Positions 19,699-29,324 of a stretch of 64,000 nt of DNA are shown piece by piece. Position 1 is the first letter of the stretch. The number at the start of each line of letters is the position of its first letter. The DNA comes from Calamus simplicifolius (taxonomy: Eukaryota > Streptophyta > Magnoliopsida > Arecales > Arecaceae): the NCBI GenBank assembly GCA_900491605.1, contig UESW01003883.1, forward strand, positions 625,809 through 689,808, read 5' to 3'. The notes beneath the pieces are model-generated. The model was given only the letters and a program-made list of their open reading frames with translations. It was not told the origin of the DNA and did not search any database. Both the position numbers and the translations under genes were made by a program.

Positions 19699-20248
19699 TG
19701 TAGGGTTTAGACCTATGATTAATAGCAATGGGATTCCCTGTTGAACAAGAACTAGAACTAAGGATTCCTAATCCTGTTAGGTTTAGACCTTGATGAATAG
19801 CAATGGGATTCCCCGTTCAACAAGAACTAGAACTAAGGATTCCCAATCCTGTTAGGTTTAGACCTTGATGAATAGCAATGGGATTCCCCGTTCAACAAGA
19901 ACTAGAACTAAGGATTTCTAATCCTGTTAGGTTTACTTCTTGAAAAGGAGGAAGATGGGGAGGAGAAAGAAAGGGCTGCCGCCCTATGATGAGAGAAAGA
20001 AATTTTTGGGAGAAAAGAATCTGTTCTCTATTCCATCCAAACCCTAGAGACTAGAGTTTAAATACATCCACGAAGTGGGCCAGGCCCAGACTCAACAAAA
20101 AACTCCCATGGACTAATCCAATGAGATTAAACTAATCCCCAAGCCCGTGTACACCCGTGACTTGATTTAATCTCAACCCTTGGACTCAAACCCAGCCCAA
20201 TACAAGTTAGCCCACCTGGGCCTTGATAGCACCACACCAGGCCCAACA
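19699..20248 (-). repeat. 5' LTR of the Tork-like element with 75-bp triplication
   Basis: 550 bp. Three direct copies of a 75-bp unit (19699-19774, 19775-19849, 19850-19924) lie at its PBS-side end, that is in U5. The remainder (19925-20248) matches the other LTR. The length difference from the 361-bp 3' LTR is due to these copies. Confidence 0.9.
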
Positions 20249-20253
20249 CGTGG

Positions 20254-21237
20254 GACTTAAGTGGGTTTTAGAATTGCACCTCTTTCAAGCTGGGTGATAG
20301 CATTCTTATCAGATTTTGGAAAGATTCATGGATTGATAATGTTTCTCTCTACCTTCTTTTCTCTAACCTCTTCAAGGCTTAAACCCTATCAAATATCACT
20401 ATCTCTAAATGTTGGAGGAGATCAAGTCAATTCTGGTCAGTCACCTCCTATAGACCACTTTCGATAGCCTAAAATTGTCAATGGACAAATCTTCAATCCC
20501 TACTTACCCAGATCCATCCTTTAAACCAAAACAACCTCTCTATTTGGCAGCCTTCAAAGAGCGGTACTTTCTCGGTTAATTTTTTTTTACAAATTTCTTA
20601 ATTGTAAGGGATTCTCTTAGCCTTTCTACAAAACTATTTCGAAGGTGATGGTACTTGAAAAAATCAAAATCTTTGCATAGCTTGCTTTAAGAAACCACCT
20701 TCATATGAGGGACTGTTTGCTGAAGAAGGGTATGTCTATCAGTGATGGATGTCCATTTTGTAGAGTATCTTCTAAATAGATTCAACATCTCTTATTGGTA
20801 TGTCATCATGCTTCTAACATATAAAACTTCATTAAGTGAAAGATGCATGTCTCTCACTAGCTATAAGATTTTCATCGTACGTGGGGCTCCTAAAAATTAA
20901 AAGTTATTCCCAAAGTCATTAGGCCTGTTTAGGACCAGCTCATTCTCTCGATTTGCTGATTAATGTGTAAAGATCGCAATTTGAGAAAATTCCATGGATC
21001 TTCCCTTGTCTTTTCGGGCCCTATCTCAACAAGTGCCATTATGTCTAAATTGTTCTCTTTCTTTCAAACTTGGAGTTTCCTTCTTGTTAAGCCTTACGGC
21101 CTACTAACAAATGACACTCTTTCTTCCATCTTGTTCATGATACCATACTCATCTTCTCTGTAAATATGTATTTGTAAACCTTGTTCATATATAAACTTAA
21201 GAGGTTTCCCTCCCATTCGCATAAAAAAAAAAAAAAG
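20254..21237 (+). pseudogene. LINE-B 3' part with A-tail
   Basis: After the Tork-like insert the LINE resumes with FKLGDSILIRFWKDSWIDNV near 20288, the conserved block between RT and zf-RVT. It then decays through stops and ends in A14 at about 21224-21237. The A-tail abuts NLR sequence on the opposite strand, so LINE-B entered the resistance gene antisense. No RNase H domain was seen. Confidence 0.75.
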
Positions 21238-21803
21238 ACTTCTGCCTTCATGAGTCGATCCGCAATCCAATACTGAACAATAAACCAAGAGCGGATTATG
21301 TGGTCCTTAGGGAATAGCGAGCAGGAGACGAAGTATTGCTTGACATGGCTTGGCAAGTCTTGGCAACTTAGGTGAAAGGCCGATCGTCGGGATAAGTAAA
21401 TTGTAAATCAAAATGAGACCTCCTAGAGATCTCCTCGAGCCTAAGATTTAAGTTTATGATTCTAATAGCAATGCCATGAGCAGATGCAGTCTATTGAAAG
21501 CTTAGAGAGAAGTGGCAGCATACTGATGAATTGCAAGAGAACTGGCACTGTATCACTTGGCCTTTATCCAGCAGAGGTTAAGGATGTCGTCAACATCATT
21601 CATGACATATTGAACTCCTTGAGCCAGTCATCAAGGACCTCATCTTCAATCCTCCTCCTCAGGACTTTACCAATCTTGCGTGGTGTTCTCTCTAGCTTCT
21701 TGATCTCATCAGGCGCCGCCAAGAGCGTGTCCACCTTTTCCTTCGCTAACTCAACCAGCAATGCAACCAATCTTGAGATGAAGGCATTCAATATCAAAGC
21801 CAT
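21238..21803 (-). pseudogene. NLR-B: CC (Rx_N) domain joined to winged-helix piece, NB-ARC lost
   Basis: The ATG at 21803 opens MALILNAFISRLVALL..., an Rx_N-type coiled coil with RRIEDEVLDDWL and, after a 1-bp shift, VMNDVDDIL (the EDVID-like patch) near 21595. HGIAIRIINLNLRLEEIS ends the CC near 21430. The next recognisable segment is LPSHVKQYFVSCSLFPKD near 21350, from the winged-helix part of NB-ARC, followed by YWIADRLMKAEV. P-loop, kinase-2 and GLPL are therefore missing, an internal deletion of most of NB-ARC. LINE-B interrupts the gene at 21237; any LRR would lie beyond the nest, left of the window. Such proteins are intracellular immune receptors; this copy cannot work. Confidence 0.85.
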
Positions 21804-22831
21804 CTTTCATTACATAAATTTGGAAACAGAAGCAGGCATCTTTCGCAACTCTCATAGAACACCACTAGTTACGTATGTAACGTAACCCACCGCCCAGATA
21901 CTAAAATGATATTAAGCAAACAATCTTCGATAGGTTTTCATGGATGGACTCCGGCATAGGCAATTTAGCTAGTTCTAAGGACCTGATAGTTAGATGGTCA
22001 TTTTGATTTTGTTTTAGAATAGGAAATTCACTGCTACCAAACATGGACCTGTTAGATTCTACCATGCGGCCTTTTGTAACTTTTGAAAAATTTAATGTTG
22101 CGTACACATTTATTTATATAGATATAGAAATATCTTTTTGATCCCATCTCGGCAAGAAATGAAATGTCGAGGTGGCTTACATTGGGAACTCTCTCGCTAG
22201 CTAGCGAAGTTTTTTTTTTTTAATTTTTTAAAGACAAACTTAGGTTTTGAGAGTTCTGAAAAAAATCATTAAGAAAATGAACAAGAGAGGCAAGAAAATA
22301 AAAGCTCCACACAATACAAAAATATTAACTAACGATCTTAATTTGTTTCCTGACTAGTCCTGACCTGTTTCTTGTTGTTGAATATTATGGTGCTTTTTCC
22401 CATCTCCGCTTCTCAGTACACTGGAACTTCAAAGGCTTCTTATTGAAAATGAAAGAAATATTTGTTATAATTACTGAAGCACGCCTGGCTGTGATGCACT
22501 TGCTTCATCTGATCTTGTTGGCCAGAAAGTGTTCAGCTAGCTGCCAGAAAACTGTAAGTTGCAAGTATGAAATAAGAATGTGACTTGAGTTCAATGTTTT
22601 GTTGGGTCATTTGGAAGAGAAAGAAACAGACATGAGAAATGCATAGGTTCGGGCAAGCAATTTACCTCCAGATGACTACAACATTATGAGAATACTCTGA
22701 TGCTAATTGAGAACTCTTTAAGGGGTGGCAGGGATGAAGTCTCTGAAATTTATAGTGAAGCTGAAGGGATTCCTGCTATAGGAGGCAGTACTTGTTCCAC
22801 CTGTTTCATCCTCTGAGCAAACATAAACATG
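21804..22831. other. Region between the two NLR pseudogenes
   Basis: No coding signal found. A minus-strand CTATATAAAT near 22112-22121, about 310 bp before the NLR-B ATG, may be its old TATA box. A T-rich run lies at 22210-22230. Otherwise AT-rich spacer. Confidence 0.5.
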
Positions 22832-25110
22832 CTAGAAGTGCTGGATTTTAGGCCACTCCAGACCATCATCCCTCAGACAATATTCTTGAAAAGTTCCGTG
22901 CCAGCCTCTCTAAAGGCACTGTGTGTAGACCTTTGAATAAAAATTCCGGAAGGGAATTCATTTCGTAATCAATCAGCATCATCTTTTGCAAGGCATGAAC
23001 ATTGTCCACCACCCTCAGTGCCGAGCAGTTTGAATGCGAAGAGTTTTCAGGGAAGGGAGTTCTGAAACTATCTCCAGGCACCGATTGTCTCTAACAGTCA
23101 AGGAGGTTCTTGATTGCTTTTAGACTGCCTGCACCTTCAATATACAAATCTGTCAGGGCAGTTGCATGATATAGGAGACCATCAGGAAGAGACTTTAACT
23201 TGGGGCACCTCCAAAGATTCAAATATTTCAGACATGGCATGCCGTGTACTCCCTTCTCCCATTGCCATTCTTCCCAATTAGGCAGTCTATTTAATGTTAG
23301 GCTTTCAAGCTTTGGAATAAATTGTTGGAAAATGTACTCCTGTTATGCCTCCACCACTACTATTGCTGCTGTCATGGAATTCAGGTCCAATGTTTATAAC
23401 TGACCAGGCGTCATCGATTTCTAGGCGATCCAAATTGGGAAGCAAGCCCAAAGGTGGAATCTGGTCACAGAATTTACAATCACGCATTTTAAAATTTCTC
23501 AAGTTCGGTAGAGCTGACATTGTCGAAGATGCCATTACTGTCATCCAAGTCGGGAACTGTTAAACTCTATATTCAATAATTCATGATAAGTTTAAATAAA
23601 ATAGACGAACGAGAAATAGAATCGTTTTTGGACAGAAGCTTGCTTGATTGCAATGTCCTAAGATAGAAATTTTTTACTCCTTCCTTGTGCTTAGAAGATC
23701 TGTGAGTGTCTGTCTTCCCAGGATTCGACTATCAATAATCTAAAATCTTAGCACTAGAATTTAGACTCTGGCAAACTGGAATTGTTCCCCTCTTAAGTAT
23801 ATGTGCTCTCAAGGATAGAAAAATGAAAATTCAATGCAAAAACTCAGATTAAGTATTCAATTTATAGAAAATAGTTTGCCTCTTCAAAAGGACATGTCCC
23901 TTGACATTCAAATTCAAATTTTTTGTGGCTTTTTGAAAAAAATAGTTATATTCATGAATCAAAGCCCCAAGGCCCAATCTTTGATTTATTTAATAATAAT
24001 AATTTATTTATAGATTCAAGCCCAAGAACCACTAGAACCTACTAGCTTTAGTTCTTCTTCAAAATCAAAGACTTAAGGCTTTGTGTACTTTTAAGCTTCT
24101 AGTCCCTTTTTGTTTTAACCAATGTAGGACTAAAGGTTTTTTACTCAAACGACTAAAAGTTTTCTATTCAAAATATATTTATTCTAACAGGAACTTGCGG
24201 CCGGCGTAACCGCGGATATATAACATTTCTAGGCTAGGCGGGGACGTAATTCCTCAAAAACCTCCTCGATTCTCCTGGTGCCATTTCCACTCTGAATCAT
24301 CCATTCCAGACGAAGTTCTCTAAGCTTAGACTTCTTGACAAGTGCAGCTGCTCTTGCCTCGGTACTGCTGGCCCTCTCTATCCTCTCGACTCCTAGAACC
24401 CTGAGCTGCAAAAGAGGTCCCAGTGCTTTCAGGGAGGAGCATTCCTCTGCATTGCTCCAATTCAGCCTGAACCCTTTTAGCGTATCAAGCTGTTGAAGTC
24501 TATCCATCCCTACTGGTATGCCGTTTTTTGCTGTGCCATAAAGATTTAGCGACCTCAGCTTGTGTAGATGCATGACACTACTGGGAATACCGGACAAATG
24601 ATAGCACCCGCTGCAGTCCAAGAAGAGCAGATTTCTGAGGTTCCCTATAGATTCAGGAATCACTCTTACATTGGTTTCTGAGAGATTCAGAAATCTGAGA
24701 TGTATGAGACTATCCAAAGAATCTGGCAGTGCTGTAATGTGAGACCCACAAAGATCTATCACCCGTAAACAAGAAAGACTGCCAAGAAAATCATCCAGCA
24801 AACACCAGATGTTCTTGGACACCAGCAGAGTCCTCGCTGACTTCTGTTGTTTAAAGAGATCAGGAACTGTTATCTCCTTGACTGAGATGCGTCGTAATTT
24901 CATTGGGCTGGTCCTCCTTCCAAATTCATGAACATCGGCAACTATGGAGCTCTCATCTCGTGTCAGAAATTGTGCAAGAGAGCGCGCGCAGCAGATCGTG
25001 CATTGTGTACTCGGTTTGAGTATAGGCCCAAGGAGCCGGATGTAAAAAACTTCTTGTTGCCAATTCATTGTAGTAGCATTCTCCTGACTCCTCCAGTGAC
25101 AATTCCCCTT
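22832..25110 (-). pseudogene. NLR-A: end of NB-ARC plus LRR domain, split by a solo LTR
   Basis: On the minus strand the first recognisable part is YTMHDLLRALAQFL near 25010 (the MHD motif region, in a shifted frame). It is followed by leucine-rich repeats: CLRVIDLCGSHITALPDSLDSL, LRFLNLSETNVRVIPESIGNL, LLFLDCSGCYHLSGIPSSV (24500-24780). A 632-bp LTR interrupts the gene at 24190. LRRs continue at 23552-22835 (LPNLRNFKMRDCKFCDQIPPLG) and end with a typical NLR C-terminus, YCLRDDGLEWPKIQHF, stop at 22832-22834. CC and most of NB-ARC are absent; upstream sequence is unrelated. It lies in tandem with NLR-B on the same strand, as in clustered resistance loci. Confidence 0.85.
23558..24189. mobile_element. 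Solo LTR inserted in NLR-A
   Basis: 632 bp beginning TGTTAAACTC and ending TCTAACA, flanked by the 5-bp duplication GGAAC (23553-23557 and 24190-24194). There is no PBS, PPT or coding sequence inside. These are the marks of an LTR left after LTR-LTR recombination. The family is not recognised. Confidence 0.9.
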
Positions 25111-26059
25111 CAGGTTTCACAAAAAAAAAATCTCTCTGAAGCTAAAAACAATCTAATAGAGAATATTAAAAAAAAAACATGATGCATAACTTGACATACT
25201 GGCTTCTCACATACCAGAAGTCCAAACATCAGCAGCACAATCTCTACCTGTTCTCCCAAACGAAGCCCATAATCATTTGAGATCCCTTGAACATTATCCA
25301 AAATTTGGGACTTCGTTTTGATTGCCGCTCATCAGGTGAATTTAATGCTTGTCCTTTTTTTTTTTTTTCCCCTCCCTCCCTGCCTTATATATAAAATGGT
25401 ATATCATTCGTCCGTTTTCTTCCGAAAAGACATCTCTTCTATCAGACTTTTTTCTCTTATATCCGATTTTTTTTTTTTAACATCTTTTGTCTAGCTTTGA
25501 TTGCCGAAATCGAGAGAACTTCGGCAGAGAATGTTCTCTCAACTTCCATTTTCTTCTGATTGCCATGTGCCAAGGTTAGCTGACGCTTGATTTGTTGTTT
25601 CCCATTCCCCAAGTATTTTATGCAAGAGATTTGAAATAAGGCAAATTATGATGTTTTTAACCTTTTTGTAAATGATATTATAAATAACATAGATTTTAGA
25701 AACTTATGTCATTCTCTTCTGATTGTCACGTGCCAAGGTTAGCTAACGCTTGATTTGTTCTTTCCCTTTCCCCTACGTGGCTTCCTAAGTATTTTATGCA
25801 AGAGCTTTGAAATAAGACAAATTACAATGTTTTTGACCTTTTGTAAATGAAACTATAAATAATATAAATTTTAGAAACATATGTGCATTGAATGAGACAA
25901 CGAGGATCTTGTATGGTAAGAATATATATGCCATCAAATTTATCTTTACAATGTTTTAAGTCATTACCCATTCACAATATTTGAATATTTCATTTATGTT
26001 TTTCTATCATGGTTTTTCATTGTCTAAATTTGACAAGCATCTTATTTTATATTTTAAAA
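25111..26059. repeat. AT-rich spacer with a ~160-bp tandem duplication
   Basis: No gene seen. Copy 1 (about 25551-25706) and copy 2 (about 25712-25890) share TGCCAAGGTTAGCT, CGCTTGATTTGTT and AAGTATTTTATGCAAGAG in the same order. Copy 2 contains a CACGTG palindrome where copy 1 has CATGTG. T-runs occur at 25350-25370 and 25469-25479. Confidence 0.7.
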
Positions 26060-26961
26060 AATATACTCACAACATGATTAGAGTAGCACTCAAAAACTAA
26101 TGCACAAACATGTTGCAATTGTAACATTGAACTTGACTCTTGTCATACCTTCAACCTCTACCTCCTTGACCTCTTCTTCCATGATTCTAGTTGCCTTCCT
26201 TAATATTGTTGTTGTCACCATGGTCTCTACACGACCATAAGCTTCACGTCAACCTCTTCCGTACTCTGCCACGATCACAATGTCTTAGGCTACTTTCGCC
26301 TCTTGACTCCTTGTTATTGACGGAGAGCTTGCTTTGTAAAACCTTCTCCAATGGCTCTTGTCTTCTCTTTAGTATTCTTTACTCATAGGCTTGAAGCGAA
26401 CCCATAAGCTCATCCACCGTCATAATGTTCAAGTTTTTGGACTCTTCAATGGCCGCCACAATATAATCAAACTTGTGGTCCAAGGATCATAGAGTTTTTT
26501 CTATAACCTGATTATCATTAAGTGTCTTGTCGTTCCTCCTTAATTGGTTCACAATGGTCAATACCCTTGTGACATAATCTGACACAGCTTCAGACCCCTT
26601 CATTTGCAGAGCTTCAAACTTGCCTCTCAGTCTTTGGAGGCAAACTTTCTTTACTTTTTCTACACCTTTGTAAGAATTTTGTAAGATCTCTCATGCTTAC
26701 ATGGATTTGGTAGCACCAGCAACCTTCGCAAAAGCGGCCTCATCTAAGCCTTGGTAGATGAAGTAGAGAGCCTTCTTGTCTTTCTTCAAAATTTCTCTTT
26801 GTTGCATCATAAGAATATCTCTATCTCGGCTTCTTCATAGCCTTGTTCGACTATATCCCAATATATTGAGATCCAAGCAACGCCTTCATTTGGATGCTTC
26901 AATTTTCATAGTTGGTATTGGTGAGATAAGGAATGAAAAATACTCGGATAGCCATGCTCTA
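26060..26961 (-). pseudogene. Copia gag relic (DUF4219/UBN2 plus zinc knuckle)
   Basis: Read on the minus strand from the PBS: NYENWSIQMKALL near 26900, KKDKKALYFIYQGLDEAAF near 26790, then SYKGVEKVKKVCLQRLRGKFE and NLNIMTVDELMGSLQAYE near 26420. This order is the UBN2 capsid of Copia elements. A Gly/Arg-rich stretch and a broken knuckle starting CYNCN lie near 26120. Several frameshifts. No pol follows to the left, so the element is truncated. A Met-tRNA PBS (26962-26973, minus) precedes it, and the LTR that should follow is displaced by the CACTA element. Confidence 0.8.
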
Positions 26962-26971
26962 GCTCTGATAC

Positions 26972-27350
26972 CACTACAAGAAATTTTATTTTTAGCGACG
27001 CCAAAAAAGCATCACTAAACATAAAAATGCATTGCTATATAGGTTTAGCGATGCCATTGCGACACCAACGAATTGTCGCTAAATGCTCAGTCGGTAAAGG
27101 ATTATTCGTCGCAAAGGCATCGCTAAATAGCGATGCACAAAAGGCATCGCTAAATAGTGATGCCGCACAAAAGGCATCGCTATGTAGCTGTTTAGCGACG
27201 CTTTTGTGACGTAATTTATGCTAGCGATGCACAAAAGGCATCGCTAAATAGTGATGCCGCACAAAAGGCGTCGCTATGTAGCTGTGTTTAGCGATGCTTT
27301 TGTGACGTAATTTATGCTACCACGTCGCTATTTAGCAACTCAAAATTGCA
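26972..27350. repeat. CACTA terminal and sub-terminal repeat region
   Basis: After the CACTA terminus, words such as TTTAGCGATGC and AAAAGGCATCGCTAAATAG occur more than ten times in both orientations. A block of about 90-100 bp ending GCTTTTGTGACGTAATTTATGCTA is present twice (about 27132-27222 and 27223-27320). In En/Spm such repeats bind the element's own regulatory protein. Confidence 0.85.
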
Positions 27351-27617
27351 TCGCAAAGAAATCACAATATTTAATATTATTTTAAACCATTAGCTCAAAA
27401 GTAGAATTTAAACCTGTTTATACAAATATAATTCATGCTATAAAAAGAGACATGGTAATTTAAAATAACTGTTGGTGTTGATAATATAAATAGACATTTA
27501 ATTTGTAAAAAAAGTCTAAAATTTTTCTATTAAAGTAGAGAAGATAAGTTTTAACCCATTAAATAAATGAAAAATAAATAATAATAATGTATACAAAATA
27601 GAAAAATAAAAATATCA

Positions 27618-29100
27618 TCAATTGTCTTGCGATGGATCACGTGATGAAGGCCGGGATGTATCGAAGAGTAAAGATCATGTGCTCTGCGACATCAGGCGAA
27701 CCAACTCCTGCATCTCACGTATCTGCTGTCGATCCATGGCCTGCTGTGCTTTGAGGTCTGTAAGCTGCTGCGAAGCTTGAAAGTGTGTTCCTACTGTGCT
27801 CTGAGGTCGATAAGTTGCTACCGAAGCTCAAAAGTGTGCTCATCGAACTCTTGCCGAACCTGATCCATAATAGATCACCTCATCTTATTGATGTGCTTAG
27901 CAGGAATATCGTCGGATCCGATATAGTATGAACATGAGCCTAAAATTGGAAAGTATTTGGAAGCTTTGGTGCCCAGACCATACACTCTACGGTCGTGTGG
28001 CTGGGTAGCAATAGCTTCCAAGAATACCCATCAAGACTCCTATGGTGAAAGCTCGACGGACGTCTTCCCTTTAGTAGAGTCAGCCTGTGATGCCTGGAGA
28101 GTAGCTCATCCATACGTGCTTAGGAGAAATAGAAAAAATGGTTATAGAATCAATATAATTAAGAAGTATGCAAATTAAAAATATTTATTAAGTTTTTAGA
28201 AGCAAATCCTAACTCCAACTTGCTACGACCATGCATCAACCCAAGAACCATCCTTCTTTGTGTGTGTCGCCTTAAACCGACGATACTCTCCTGGGTCTGT
28301 GCCCTCCTGCATAGTCTACAGAAATAGAAAATAGATAACAAATGTAAGTATTTGTAAATGAAATTAATAGTAAATCGATTAATTATGTTTTCTTACCAAG
28401 CAACGTTGATGCTCCTGAATGAAAATGGAACCCGAAGTGTGGTAGGAGAGACCCGTGCCCGAACCTTCCTTCTCGGATCAACAGTTTTTGCTAGCTGCAG
28501 GGGACCTCCTGCGCCAGGCCTCTGACTGTCACACCTGTTGCCACTCGTGCTATATATCTTTCTGCACATGCGCAGGGCGCTGACCGGACCTCCTTCAACA
28601 ATGAAGTATGCGAAGTATCGTCGTGCAGCTAGGGCATCCCATGCCGACCTAATGGCATCATGGATAGCAAGATCCCACGTAAACTTCTTCTACATTAAAA
28701 TAAAAGGTTAGTTGCATATATAAAAGAATTAAGAAATTTTATATGACTGATTTAGGGTTAAAAATAGATAAATTACTTGAAACTCAAAAAAATAGAACTC
28801 CCTCATGCCCGAAGACACGTGATGCCAGTCATAGCCAATCGGATTAGCGCCTCTAAAGTATAGTGTTGATCTGGCTCAACACTATATGCTTAATAAAACT
28901 GCTACCAAAACAGAAAGGATAAACAATGCATGTTTATAAATAATTAGCATTAAAATTAGCATAACTGCAAAAAAATTATATACTTACAACCCATGTGCAT
29001 CCAGTACAATACACTGTGGCCCGAGAATGAAGAACTCTCCATCGTTGTGTGTTGAAGAAGAAGCATCACGAGATGAACCAGGCTGAGATGACATCACCTA
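27618..29100 (-). CDS. CACTA accessory protein (Transposase_24-like), exons
   Basis: Several minus-strand coding blocks separated by AT-rich, intron-like stretches: a WDLAIHDAIRSAWDALAARRYF-like block near 28660; a Pro/Gly-rich piece near 28510; EGTDPGEYRRFKATHTKKDG near 28290, which resembles the THTKKDG block of plant Transposase_24 proteins; and a C-terminal region with heptad-like EFDEHTFELRQQLIDL near 27840. The end is RPSSRDPSQDN with TGA at 27618-27620. In En/Spm elements the equivalent gene gives the sub-terminal-repeat-binding protein. Exon limits and start are not resolved, and frameshifts near 27790 suggest it may be broken. Confidence 0.65.
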
Positions 29101-29324
29101 TGGAGACAATGTAAGCTGTGTAGGGAGTGCAGATCTGAACTCTCCTACTGATGAGGTCATTGGATCAGATGGGTTAATATTGTAGCCTTGTCCACCCTAT
29201 CTTCAGCAATGGATCTTCCCCAGCCCCTCAAACTGAAATAATAGAGATTCATGCAACCTAATTATGGATAATGAATAATGTGTAAAATAAAGCACAAATA
29301 AATTCATATTGCAATTATCAACCT

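Larger units (their letters stand above)
15166..20248 (-). mobile_element. Tork/Tnt1-like Copia retrotransposon in LINE-B
   Basis: 5083 bp flanked by the target duplication CGTGG (15161-15165 and 20249-20253), with LTRs TGTTGGGCC...CCTAACA/CCTACA on the minus strand, a Met-tRNA PBS, a PPT and one gag-pol reading frame. Protein features resemble the Tnt1 group (Tork lineage). It is the best-preserved element in the window: only two frameshifts break gag-pol. Confidence 0.95.
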
